NCBI GenBank assembly: GCA_016763155.1
Contig: JAESUH010000037.1
Location: forward strand, 1 to 34,804
From: Rhizobiaceae bacterium
Lineage (GTDB): Bacteria > Pseudomonadota > Alphaproteobacteria > Rhizobiales > Rhizobiaceae
Direction: 5' to 3'
DNA length: 34,804 nucleotides
Within the stretch, counting starts at the first letter, position 1; each line of letters starts with the position of its first letter. A program made the translations under genes and the position numbers. This document shows positions 7,262 to 15,634 of this stretch, in pieces. Under the pieces are notes generated by a model. The model was not told the DNA's origin. It was given only the letters and a program-made list of their open reading frames with translations, and ran no database searches.

Positions 7262-8518
7262 TTATTTTTCGGCTCGTTGAACCAGACGCACATTTGCTTT
7301 TTCAATTGAATTTAGGCGGGGTTTCCATGTGAAAGGTTGATACCAATCAAATTGACCAAAATGGCGCTGCAAATCCTTGCTTTTAAAAAACCGGCCACGG
7401 CGGGCATAAATTTCATTGCGTGCAATTCGCAATTCCCTTTTCGACAGGCCAACCAATTCCCGGGGAGATAATTTTCTTTCGCTGGAATCAGGGAATAGGA
7501 AGCCAATTTCTTCAAATTTTTCAAGCTTGCGCAAATTTGCGAACTTCTGCGGCGATGATACTGGTTTGGCTGCTTTGGCCGAAAATGCAGTTGCAAACCC
7601 TGCATAGGAACCAGAAGGAAACTGAGTCAGAAAGGCTTCATAGCCTTTAATGGTATTAATTTCGCGAGCCAGTTCAAATGCTACTTCTTCAGACAGGCCA
7701 GCCTTTGAATTTTCTACTGTTGGGTTTTTTTCTGCGATTGGAGGAATTACGGCATTGGGGTCACGCCCACCGAAATAATATTCTCCCAAAATGGCTTCAT
7801 TGACCCAGGGCAATTGTTTTTTGCCTGTTGCTTCATAAACAGATTGCCGAACCCGCCCAAACATTTGGCGCACTTCCAGACCGGGAGTGGAAATATGCTG
7901 CAAAAGGGCCGTGGTGAAGGGGCTGTTAGTGCCAGCTCCATCTTCGGCTGTTTGGTCCGGTGCAGTTGCAAACGCGATCATGGTTCCTGCTGTGCGGGCT
8001 TCCACTCTGGCTAATCCGCGAGCCACGCCGCGCGATGCCGCAACAGGCAAAGGGTTATTGCGGCAAGCATCAAGAATGATAAGCTTCAAAGAAGCCCCGG
8101 AATTATCCATGACCTCAAGGATATCGTCGGTTCGAACAGCTTGGGCCGCCAGGTCTCCCGCTTGTTTGATGTTTGCGGAGACCGGCAATAACCAGTTTCG
8201 CCCGGAAACCTGAACCCCATGCCCCGCGTAAAACAGTAGTGCAACATCGGCGCCTGATGCTTTGGTGCCAAATTCAGAAAGTGCTGCATAAATCCCGGCA
8301 CGATCCCCGTCGGTGACGGAGATTACGTCGAAACCCAACTCTTTCAGCCGGATCGACATGGCAATCGCATCGTTCACAGGATTGGCTAATTCCGGGTGGT
8401 TGATATAGGCGCTGTTACCGATGATCAGAGCCACATTATTGGTCTGTTGCGCGGCGGCTGACCCAATGGATGCCCCAAAAGACAGCATCAATATCAATGA
8501 TATAAGGATTTTGGTCAT
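7262..8518 (-). CDS. Secreted caspase-like (peptidase C14) protein with YARHG-type C-terminus
   Basis: This 418-residue protein starts with a signal peptide (LISLILMLSFGASIGSAAAQ, cleavage near 23-25). A caspase-like domain follows: VALIIGNSAYINHPELANPVNDA (about 29-51), LLFYAGHG with His100, LILDACRNN with Cys152, and a Ser/Thr-Pro-Phe-Thr block (TNSPFTTALL). The His-Cys dyad is intact. Near the C-terminus, RIARNEIYARRGRFFKSKDLQRHFGQFDWYQP matches the YARHG domain, found in extracellular and periplasmic proteins. The protein is probably exported to the periplasm or cell surface. Metacaspase-like bacterial proteases cut after basic residues, but that specificity is only inferred here. Confidence 0.88.
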   Translation of the reverse strand: MTKILISLILMLSFGASIGSAAAQQTNNVALIIGNSAYINHPELANPVNDAIAMSIRLKELGFDVISVTDGDRAGIYAALSEFGTKASGADVALLFYAGHGVQVSGRNWLLPVSANIKQAGDLAAQAVRTDDILEVMDNSGASLKLIILDACRNNPLPVAASRGVARGLARVEARTAGTMIAFATAPDQTAEDGAGTNSPFTTALLQHISTPGLEVRQMFGRVRQSVYEATGKKQLPWVNEAILGEYYFGGRDPNAVIPPIAEKNPTVENSKAGLSEEVAFELAREINTIKGYEAFLTQFPSGSYAGFATAFSAKAAKPVSSPQKFANLRKLEKFEEIGFLFPDSSERKLSPRELVGLSKRELRIARNEIYARRGRFFKSKDLQRHFGQFDWYQPFTWKPRLNSIEKANVRLVQRAEK

Positions 8519-8710
8519 TCCAATTCTCCGGATTTAGGGTAGCGACAATAATTTTCTAACACCAATCAGCCATTGAACGGAATCGGAAAATCAGATGCAT
8601 GGCAAATTATTGAGATAAGCAAATTGCCGGGATGGTATTTTCTTTCGGAATATTGTTGAATGTCCCTCTTGGGGTGAATTAAACGTCCGATCCACATAGG
8701 AGGAATAATC
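8519..8710. promoter_or_regulatory. Divergent promoter region between caspase-like gene and small secreted-protein gene
   Basis: The 192 bases separate two divergently read genes that both encode exported products, so both promoters must lie here. A strong Shine-Dalgarno (AGGAGGAAT at 8698-8706) precedes the + gene. No clear operator palindrome was found. Confidence 0.45.
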
Positions 8711-9010
8711 ATGAAGACCAAATTTTTTAGATCTACTCTGGCAGCACTTGCTTTTGCTGTAGTAGCGACCAGCGGCAGTGTTGCATCTGCTGGTGTTGCA
8801 TCAACCGCTATCGGCAATAGCGGTGTTGTTAACACCCAAATTGGCGAAATTACTACTAGCCCTACTCAGGTGCATTATCGTTACTATGCTCACGAGCATC
8901 CAAGTTATGGTAGCCGCCGCCGGAGTAATTATGATGATTGCCGCCGCGTGAGGGAGCGTTATTGGGACGGTTATGGGTATCGTTATCGTTGGGTTAGAAA
9001 GTGTAACTAA
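8711..9010 (+). CDS. Small secreted Tyr/Arg-rich protein
   Basis: The 99-residue product has a clear signal peptide: MKTKFFRSTLAALAFAVVATSGSVASA, with cleavage after ASA near residue 27. The mature part is about 70 residues. Its N-terminal half is Ser/Thr/Gly-rich, and its C-terminal half is packed with Tyr and Arg (HYRYYAHEHP, SYGSRRRSNYDDCRRVRERYW, YRYRWVRKC), with two Cys that could form a disulfide. A strong ribosome site and a downstream intrinsic terminator at 9047-9069 support it as a real single-gene transcription unit. The family is not recognised. Similar basic, aromatic-rich tails occur in small periplasmic proteins of rhizobia. Confidence 0.8.
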   Translation: MKTKFFRSTLAALAFAVVATSGSVASAGVASTAIGNSGVVNTQIGEITTSPTQVHYRYYAHEHPSYGSRRRSNYDDCRRVRERYWDGYGYRYRWVRKCN

Positions 9011-9046
9011 CCGCTAATAGTCTTTAACGACTACAAAATTTTAACT

Positions 9047-9069
9047 CCGGTCTTTGACCGGGGTTTTTT
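9047..9069 (+). terminator. Rho-independent terminator
   Basis: CCGGTC, TTT, GACCGG forms a perfect 6-bp hairpin, followed by GG and six T. It lies 36 bases after the stop of the small secreted-protein gene and shortly before the convergent oxidoreductase gene. Confidence 0.9.
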
Positions 9070-9126
9070 ATGACTACGTCCCACCAATCGCAATACTAGC
9101 ATTTATGCCATTGGCAATCATTGTGA

Positions 9127-10182
9127 TTACTCATGCTCAACGCGGGTGAGAACACCATTTTTTGCCGATGACAAAAGCGCATCAATTAAATGATGGACAT
9201 CAAGGGCGGTGCGCCCGTTTGATATGGGATCGCGGCCAGCCTTAACAGCATCAACAAACTCTGAAATTTGGGCTCGATGCCATTCATGGGGGAAAGCCAT
9301 GCGGTCATCGCCACTGCCGGTCGCGGCTTCCTCGCCAAAATCTTCAGTTCGTCCATCATGCCAATCCACAGTGAGCACGCTGCCTTTCAAGGTCGCGGTG
9401 GCTTTGGCACAATTGAAAACAATATATTCCTGCCCACCGGGATAGGCGGTGGTTGTGGCCATGATTGACCCCAGCGCTCCATTTTCAAATCTAACACCGG
9501 CACCAACAAAATCTTCCACTTCAATATCATGCAAAACGGAGGTGCCGGATATTGCTTGCACTTCACGAGCGGGACCGGTGAGTGACAATAATAAATCAAG
9601 GGAGTGGATGGCCTGGGTAATCAACACGCCGCCGCCATCCTGTTCGAAAGTTCCACGGCCGGGCTCTTGGTAATATTCAGTCGAGCGCCACCAAGGTACA
9701 TTCAAAATGACACTTGCCAGAGGCCCGAGTTCTCCACCACCAAGCATTTTCTTTGCTGCAAGGGATGCTTCTCGAAACCTGAACTGGAAGGTGATGCCAA
9801 GTTTGACCCCGGCTTTTTCGCAAGTTTCAACAATATGGATTGCGGTTTTTGTGGAGCGTTCGACGGGTTTTTCCATGAAAATATGTTTGCCCGCACGTGC
9901 TGCCTGTTCAACCAGTGCCACCCTTGCATTGGGCGGGGTGAGCAAAATGATGGCGTCCAGCTTTTCATCCGCCAACAGGGCTTCATAGCTCTCGGCTGAT
10001 GGAAAACCATGCTCGGCTGCAAAAGCCTCGCGGTTTTCTTTATTCCGGCTATAGACGCCGCGCACATCTATCCTATCGCTCAAGTCTTTTAACGATTTTA
10101 CATGTGGGCTGGCAGCCATGCCAATGCCGACGATACCAATACCAAATTTGCGCTCGATACCCACTTGCTTCTCCCGTTCCAT
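9127..10182 (-). CDS. Gfo/Idh/MocA family NAD(P)-dependent oxidoreductase
   Basis: This 351-residue protein has an N-terminal Rossmann fold with GIVGIGMAASPH (about 16-27). The family EKP motif lies at 104-106 (FMEKPVERS), and the sugar/inositol dehydrogenase-type C-terminal domain includes GGGVLITQAIHSLDLLLSLTG (about 187-207), which holds the catalytic-region His. Family members oxidise sugars, inositols and related polyols, or reduce biliverdin-like substrates. The actual substrate cannot be deduced. It is read alone on - and diverges from the SulP gene. The ATG at 10182 gives a short extra N-terminus (MEREKQVGIERK). Confidence 0.92.
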   Translation of the reverse strand: MEREKQVGIERKFGIGIVGIGMAASPHVKSLKDLSDRIDVRGVYSRNKENREAFAAEHGFPSAESYEALLADEKLDAIILLTPPNARVALVEQAARAGKHIFMEKPVERSTKTAIHIVETCEKAGVKLGITFQFRFREASLAAKKMLGGGELGPLASVILNVPWWRSTEYYQEPGRGTFEQDGGGVLITQAIHSLDLLLSLTGPAREVQAISGTSVLHDIEVEDFVGAGVRFENGALGSIMATTTAYPGGQEYIVFNCAKATATLKGSVLTVDWHDGRTEDFGEEAATGSGDDRMAFPHEWHRAQISEFVDAVKAGRDPISNGRTALDVHHLIDALLSSAKNGVLTRVEHE

Positions 10183-10293
10183 GCCACCCGTTAAATTGAA
10201 ATTATGTAGCCATACAAAGCGCTGATTTGCAAAGTTGATTTACATTTGGCCCAGCCTTGCCAGCCCTAATGTGCGGTTCCGGCCCTGTTCCAT

Positions 10294-12081
10294 TTGAGCC
10301 TTCACCCTGAAATTAAAACGAATCATGCTAATTTTCCGGCCATTCATTCAAATAGAGAAATCAAATTCTCCGTTTGGCAGGCCATTAGAACAGTAAGCTT
10401 TTGCATTCGGTCCATTTTGCTCTATGTAGGAGCTGCATCCCTCGTATTCTCCCATTTGGAACTGTTTCCTTTGATTAAGCCCACACTTGCAGCTTTTGCT
10501 GAGCGAATTTCTTTTGCCGACTGGAAGGATTCCAGCGCAACCCGGTTCACGCCGAGCCGTATTAAAACAGAAGTGCTTTCCGGCCTTACTGTGGCTCTGG
10601 CTTTGGTTCCGGAAGCCGTGGCCTTTTCTTTTGTTGCCGGCGTTCATCCGCTGGTCGGACTTTACGCAGCCTTTATTGTCGGCTTGATTACCGCCGTCTT
10701 TGGCGGGCGTGCCGGCATGATATCCGGGGCAACGGGAGCGCTTGCCGTTGTTATGGTATCTTTGGTTGCCAGCCATGGCATCGAATATCTTTTTGCCACT
10801 GTGGTATTAATGGGGCTGTTACAAATTCTTGCCGGCATTTTCCATTTGGGGAAATTTATCCGCCTGGTACCGCACCCAGTAATGCTGGGCTTTGTGAACG
10901 GGCTGGCAATTGTGATTTTTCTGGCACAACTGACTCAGTTCCAAACCACAGGACCAGACGATACGAAAATATGGATGAGTGGTATGTCCCTTGCCATGAT
11001 GTTAGGCCTTGTGGCGCTGACCATGACAATTATCTGGGTAATGCCAAAGCTCACCAACATTATTCCTGCACCACTGGCAGCCATTGGTGTTGTTGCTGCA
11101 ATTGTCATTTATTTTGGCATTGATGTGCCGCGGGTCGGTGATTTAGCTTCAATCAAGGGTGGTTTGCCATCGTTTCATATTCCAGTTGTTCCATTGGACC
11201 TAGAAACGATAAAGATCATTTTTCCCTATGCGCTGATATTGGCGGCGATCGGGTTAATCGAGAGCCTTTTGACCCTTAATCTGGTTGGCGAACTTACTGG
11301 AAAAAGTGGCGGTGCATCGCGCGAATGCCTTGCGCAGGGCGTGGCCAATACAGTTACCGGTTTCTTTGGCGGCATGGGCGGTTGCGCCATGATCGGGCAA
11401 TCAATGATCAATGTTAAATCAGGTGGCCGCACCAGACTTTCAGGCATTACAGCTGCTTTGTTTTTGCTGGCCTTTATTCTGGTTGGTTCCAGCGTGATCG
11501 AGCAAATTCCGCTGGCAGCACTGGTCGGGGTAATGTTTATGGTGGTGATTGGTACATTTGCCTGGCAGAGCATAAAAATCTTGCGCCTGATTCCGCTTAC
11601 CGATGCATTGGTGATGATTTTGGTGACCATTGTTACGGTGATGAGTGATCTGGCAATTGCGGTGATCGTTGGCGTAATTGTATCAGCCCTTGCATATGCC
11701 TGGAGTAACGCCACCCGTATTCATGCCCACTCTAACTTCACTCCTGAAGGCAATAAGGTCTATCAGATCGAGGGACCGTTGTTTTTTGGCTCTGTTGAGG
11801 GATTCAGCCAGATATTTGATACCGAGAATGACCCAGATGTGGTGATCGTCGATTTCATGAACAGCCGGGTGGTTGATCAATCTGCACTTCAGGCAATTGA
11901 AGCGTTGGCAAAAAAATATGAAACTGTTGGAAAAACACTCCAACTTCGTCACTTATCTCATGATTGCCATGAATTGCTCAAACGCGCTGGCCAGTTAATG
12001 GTGGATTCAGATGATGATCCACAATATGGCGTGGCGGTAGATTATTCCATTAAGACTGGTATTTTGAGCGTTGGCCATTAG
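10294..12081 (+). CDS. SulP (SLC26) family anion transporter with STAS domain
   Basis: The core shows the SulP signature from about residue 90 (EVLSGLTVALALVPEAVAFSFVAG, GLYAAFIVGLI, GGRAGMISGATGALAVV). Roughly ten or more membrane segments follow, with GGMGGCAMIGQSMIN. A cytoplasmic STAS domain (about 490-590) contains VVIVDFMNSRVVDQSALQAIEAL. Substrates of the family include sulfate, bicarbonate and dicarboxylates; this one is unassigned. The start is uncertain. The frame opens with TTG at 10294, but no ATG or GTG lies in the first ~140 residues, and the first ~75 residues are not typical. A second in-frame TTG at 10471 would give a more ordinary N-terminus. Confidence 0.9.
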   Translation: MSLHPEIKTNHANFPAIHSNREIKFSVWQAIRTVSFCIRSILLYVGAASLVFSHLELFPLIKPTLAAFAERISFADWKDSSATRFTPSRIKTEVLSGLTVALALVPEAVAFSFVAGVHPLVGLYAAFIVGLITAVFGGRAGMISGATGALAVVMVSLVASHGIEYLFATVVLMGLLQILAGIFHLGKFIRLVPHPVMLGFVNGLAIVIFLAQLTQFQTTGPDDTKIWMSGMSLAMMLGLVALTMTIIWVMPKLTNIIPAPLAAIGVVAAIVIYFGIDVPRVGDLASIKGGLPSFHIPVVPLDLETIKIIFPYALILAAIGLIESLLTLNLVGELTGKSGGASRECLAQGVANTVTGFFGGMGGCAMIGQSMINVKSGGRTRLSGITAALFLLAFILVGSSVIEQIPLAALVGVMFMVVIGTFAWQSIKILRLIPLTDALVMILVTIVTVMSDLAIAVIVGVIVSALAYAWSNATRIHAHSNFTPEGNKVYQIEGPLFFGSVEGFSQIFDTENDPDVVIVDFMNSRVVDQSALQAIEALAKKYETVGKTLQLRHLSHDCHELLKRAGQLMVDSDDDPQYGVAVDYSIKTGILSVGH

Positions 12082-12351
12082 GTATGTTATCAAGACTGCC
12101 TGCTTCTTCTCAGTTTATGATTGACTTGAACCCCAATACATGATTGTGCAGGTGCAGCATTTTATTGAGGGCCTTTTGGCTCCTCCGGTTAGTGTGAATT
12201 AAACCTCGCACACATAATAATCGAAATGCAGCGATGAATTCCGTGCCAGTTCGGCTAAACGAACGGCACGAGGGCTTGTCGCACCTCGACAAGCAACCTT
12301 TGTGCGCACTTCCAGTGCAGCGCATTTTTAATTTATGAAAGAATTTACAAC
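12082..12351 (+). promoter_or_regulatory. Long structured 5' leader of the DEAD-box helicase gene
   Basis: The gap before the helicase contains two adjacent hairpins. The first, 12242-12270, pairs CGTGCC with GGCACG and TTCG with CGAA. The second, 12274-12294, is a perfect 8-bp stem (GCTTGTCG/CGACAAGC) with a CACCT loop. They end about 57 bases before the GTG start. Cold-inducible RNA helicase genes are known to carry long structured leaders, so these are candidates for temperature- or helicase-responsive control. No promoter was assigned. Confidence 0.5.
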
Positions 12352-13647
12352 GTGACATTTGAACAACTCGGCTTGATTAAGCCGTTGCTAAAAAACCTTG
12401 AGAAACAAGGTTACGAAACTCCAACACCAATTCAATCCAAGGGCATTCCAATTATTCTGGAAGGCAGGGATGTGGTTGGTTTGGCCCAAACAGGCACAGG
12501 TAAAACTGCAGCCTTTACACTTCCAATATTGCAGCGGCTATTCGAAGCCGACGCAGGTAAAAACTCCAATAACAATTCCGGCAGCAATTTTCGCCCGGTA
12601 CGAGTGTTGATTTTATCTCCTACTCGCGAACTGGCAGCCCAGATTGAAAAAAACGTGCGAGAATACAGCCAGAATTTGTATTTGCGCTCCAATGTTGTTG
12701 TGGGCGGCGTGCCTATAAAACGGCAAATCAACTCCTTGAAACGTGGTGTTGATATTCTGGTGGCCACACCTGGTCGTCTAGAAGACCTCGTTTCACAAAA
12801 AGTCATCCGCCTCAATCAGGTGGAAACAATTGTGCTGGATGAAGCCGATCAGATGCTGGATATCGGGTTTATGCCAGCCATTAGACGCATTTTGAAATTG
12901 CTGCCAAAACAACGCCAAACATTGTTGTTCTCGGCAACCATGCCTAAGGAAATCCGTGCGCTTTCCAATGATTATCTAAAAGATCCAGCGGAAGTATCAG
13001 TCGCTCCGATTGCTGCAACTGCTGACCGGATTGATCAAAACGTCATTCACATGAATGCTGGCGATAAAGTCTTTGAACTGATCAAGCTGGTGAAGGCTCA
13101 TCCGGGAGAACGCATCATTGTTTTCACCCGTACCAAGCATGGTGCAGACAAGGTTACCCGCAAATTGAATGCTGAGAACCTTGGTGCCGCAGCCATTCAC
13201 GGCAATAAATCCCAAGGCCAGCGTCAGCGGGCACTTGCAGCGTTTCGTGATGGATCAAACCCGGTTCTGATTGCCACCGATATCGCCGCTCGCGGCATTG
13301 ATATCCCCGGCGTTGAAGTGGTCGTAAATTACGAACTTCCAGAAGTGCCGGAAGCTTACGTCCACCGTATCGGACGAACAGCGCGTGCAGGTGCTTCAGG
13401 CATGGCTGTATCTTTTGTTGCCGGTGATGAGGTCAAGCGTTTGCGCGGTGTGGAACGATTGATCCGCAAAACCATTGCTTCGACCGTCGTTGAAGGAACC
13501 AGAGTTCCGGCGAACGATACAGCGCAACCTTCTGGTGACAACAACAAGCGTAAAAATTCCAACGGCAAACGTCGCTGGCATAATCCTGGTGCTAAATCAT
13601 CCAATAACCGGCCTCGGCGCAATACGAGACGTAAAGCAACCGCATAG
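12352..13647 (+). CDS. DEAD-box ATP-dependent RNA helicase (RhlE-like)
   Basis: The 431-residue protein carries the helicase motifs in order: Q motif (GYETPTPIQ), motif I AQTGTGKT (about 44-51), PTRELAAQ, TPGRL, DEAD at about 164-167, SAT, then in the second domain IVFTRTKHGADK, ATDIAARGIDIPGV and HRIGRTARAG. A basic, Asn/Arg-rich low-complexity tail (about 395-431) resembles RhlE/CsdA-like proteins that act in mRNA turnover, ribosome assembly or cold adaptation. Start is GTG at 12352; the upstream ATG at 12334 is followed by a stop. An RNA-structured leader precedes it. Confidence 0.94.
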   Translation: MTFEQLGLIKPLLKNLEKQGYETPTPIQSKGIPIILEGRDVVGLAQTGTGKTAAFTLPILQRLFEADAGKNSNNNSGSNFRPVRVLILSPTRELAAQIEKNVREYSQNLYLRSNVVVGGVPIKRQINSLKRGVDILVATPGRLEDLVSQKVIRLNQVETIVLDEADQMLDIGFMPAIRRILKLLPKQRQTLLFSATMPKEIRALSNDYLKDPAEVSVAPIAATADRIDQNVIHMNAGDKVFELIKLVKAHPGERIIVFTRTKHGADKVTRKLNAENLGAAAIHGNKSQGQRQRALAAFRDGSNPVLIATDIAARGIDIPGVEVVVNYELPEVPEAYVHRIGRTARAGASGMAVSFVAGDEVKRLRGVERLIRKTIASTVVEGTRVPANDTAQPSGDNNKRKNSNGKRRWHNPGAKSSNNRPRRNTRRKATA

Positions 13648-13659
13648 GCTTGATTGCTA

Positions 13660-13766
13660 TTTAGAGCACTTTCGCAATTATTTAATTCGCAAAAGTGCTC
13701 TAAATTTTTGTTGTACGCACTTCTTATCCGAAAACCGGTTACCAGTTTTCGGGAAGCACTCTAAAC
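13660..13766. repeat. Composite palindromic intergenic repeat with bidirectional terminator-like hairpins
   Basis: The first hairpin pairs TTTAGAGCACTTT (from 13660) with AAAGTGCTCTAAA (13692-13704), followed by TTTTTG. It can terminate the helicase transcript. A second hairpin pairs CCGAAAAC (13728-13735) with GTTTTCGG (13745-13752). The unit closes with AGCACTCTAAA, an echo of its left edge. The combination of TAGAGC edges and a GAAAACCGG...TTTTCGG core resembles short palindromic repeats dispersed in rhizobial genomes. The right end supplies the TAG stop of the convergent gene at 13761-13763. Confidence 0.7.
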
Positions 13767-15608
13767 ACCGTCAAAGCGGCAGGCATCGATGAAAATGTGT
13801 TGGAATTCCAAATGGGTTGCCAATGCCACATGCTCAATGCGTTCAGCTATTGATTCGGCACCGTTACGTTCCTCCTCAGAAAGCAGTGTCATTTCTGCGC
13901 CAATGAGAGCAGCGTTGCCGATATAGCTGATTTTTTCCCGATCCAGATCGGGCAAAAGCCTGATACGGATGGCACTTTCCAGATTGATGAAATTACCGAA
14001 GCCGCCGCAAAGAAATACTTCTTCGAGTTTCTCGTCTGGAACGTCCATGACTTTCTGCAGCATTCTTAAGCCGGCAAAAATGGCACCCTTGGCCAGCTGC
14101 AAGGCTCGTATATCAAGTTGAGAAAGACAAATGGCTTCGCCATGACCGCTTTCTTGCTCAGTAGCCAAAATAAACTGACGGATTTTTCCGTCAATTGTAA
14201 ATCTTGCCTTTAATTTAGCCGGCAAATTGTCAAAAGATTTCCGTGCAAGCCGTCCGTCTTTTTCCAAAACCCCTGAATCAAGCATTTGTGCAACCGCATC
14301 AATCAGCCCGGAACCACAAATACCAAGGGGAGGGGCGTTGCCGATCACCTGACAACTGATACCTTCGCCAATTTCCACCCGCTCAATGGCCCCCGCCGCG
14401 CCGCGCATACCGTGGGTAATTTCACCGCCTTCAAGAGCGGGGCCCGCTGGTGCAGAGCAGGTAAATAACTGATCACGATTGCCCATAACCACCTCGCCAT
14501 TGGTGCCGATATCGACCAGTGCACGGATTTCCTCGCTCTCATGCAATCTTGAAGCAATGATGGTGCCAACTGTATCCGCACCAACAAAGCCTGCGATGAT
14601 GGGCAACAAGCATATTTTGGCATTGGGTGTGGATTTAAGCGGAATATCGGCTGCCTCCAATACCAGACCTTTTCTGATAATAGGCGCATAGGGTGCCAAG
14701 CCTACATTGCTGGTATCCAGACCCAAAAAAACATGGTGCATGCAGGTATTGCCAACCACTATGATTTTATAGATGTACTTGGCCTCGATACCGGCCTCTT
14801 TGCAAGCATCCTTGATATAGTCATTTATGGCTTTAAGAATGATGCCACGCAGAAGCTGCAATTTTTTATCGTCAAATTGCGCAAAGGCAATGCGCGACAT
14901 CAAATCTCCGCCATATACCGCCTGAGGATTGAGACCACCGACATTTGCCAGTTTCTCGCCCGTTGTCAGATCCATCAGGGAACCAACGACACTGGTTGTG
15001 CCGATATCAAAGGCCATACCGTATTTATGCTCTGTGGTGTCGCCAGCCTCCAGATCAATGATTTCATCGTTAAAAGTGGTGACTGTCAGATCGCCGTTTT
15101 GATCCCTCAGGGCATTGGGTACTTTTCGCAATACGCGCAAAGAGGGAATGCGGTTAATATTTTGTGGCAAGGGTTTCAGGATTTCTTCGAGATCCGACGA
15201 CATATCATGTTCGTCGAGAGGCGCTTGCGCTTTTATCAGGTGTTTTTCAATGCCTGAAGCCGGTATTGCACCGCTATAGGACTGTCCATCATCATTGAAA
15301 AATATCTGGTGGCCCGCTTCTTCTTTGGCGGGGGCAATTTCAAATTCGCTATCTTCTAATATTTGAGTTTGGCAACCAAGGCGAAACCCTTCTCGCACGC
15401 CTTCAACACCCAGTTGAACCCGGTCCTGAAGGGTGGGAGGATTAATTTTCCCCCGGACCAGCCTTACCCGGCACGAACGGCAACGCCCTCGAGCGCCACA
15501 AGTTGCCGTCATATCCAATCGCGCAGACTGGGCTATTTGCAGCAAATTATCTCCCCGTTCGGCCTGAACGGTTTTACCTGCAATTTTTAGGGTGACCATT
15601 TGCGGCAC
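13761..15608 (-). CDS. 2Fe-2S / ASKHA-domain corrinoid-reactivating protein (RACo/RamA-like)
   Basis: The 615-residue protein begins with a plant-type 2Fe-2S ferredoxin domain (Cys37, Cys43, Cys46, Cys79; CGARGRCRSC). A linker (about 100-195) leads to an ASKHA ATPase domain: FDIGTTSVVGSLMDL (200-214), VGNTCMHH (285-292), VDIGTNGEVVMGN (365-377), SAPAGPALEGGEITHGMRGAAGAI (385-408), GICGSGLIDAVAQML and FLCGGFGNFINLESA. Proteins of this class use ATP to drive reduction of Co(II) corrinoid to Co(I) on methyltransferase corrinoid proteins. It is the third gene of the operon, 26 bases after the tetrahydrofolate methyltransferase gene, so the fusion protein at 16674-18566 is the probable client. An alternative start is ATG at 15599. 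Confidence 0.9.
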   Translation of the reverse strand: MPQMVTLKIAGKTVQAERGDNLLQIAQSARLDMTATCGARGRCRSCRVRLVRGKINPPTLQDRVQLGVEGVREGFRLGCQTQILEDSEFEIAPAKEEAGHQIFFNDDGQSYSGAIPASGIEKHLIKAQAPLDEHDMSSDLEEILKPLPQNINRIPSLRVLRKVPNALRDQNGDLTVTTFNDEIIDLEAGDTTEHKYGMAFDIGTTSVVGSLMDLTTGEKLANVGGLNPQAVYGGDLMSRIAFAQFDDKKLQLLRGIILKAINDYIKDACKEAGIEAKYIYKIIVVGNTCMHHVFLGLDTSNVGLAPYAPIIRKGLVLEAADIPLKSTPNAKICLLPIIAGFVGADTVGTIIASRLHESEEIRALVDIGTNGEVVMGNRDQLFTCSAPAGPALEGGEITHGMRGAAGAIERVEIGEGISCQVIGNAPPLGICGSGLIDAVAQMLDSGVLEKDGRLARKSFDNLPAKLKARFTIDGKIRQFILATEQESGHGEAICLSQLDIRALQLAKGAIFAGLRMLQKVMDVPDEKLEEVFLCGGFGNFINLESAIRIRLLPDLDREKISYIGNAALIGAEMTLLSEEERNGAESIAERIEHVALATHLEFQHIFIDACRFDGV

Positions 15609-15634
15609 GGGAATATCCTTGTGGCTGCCACAGA

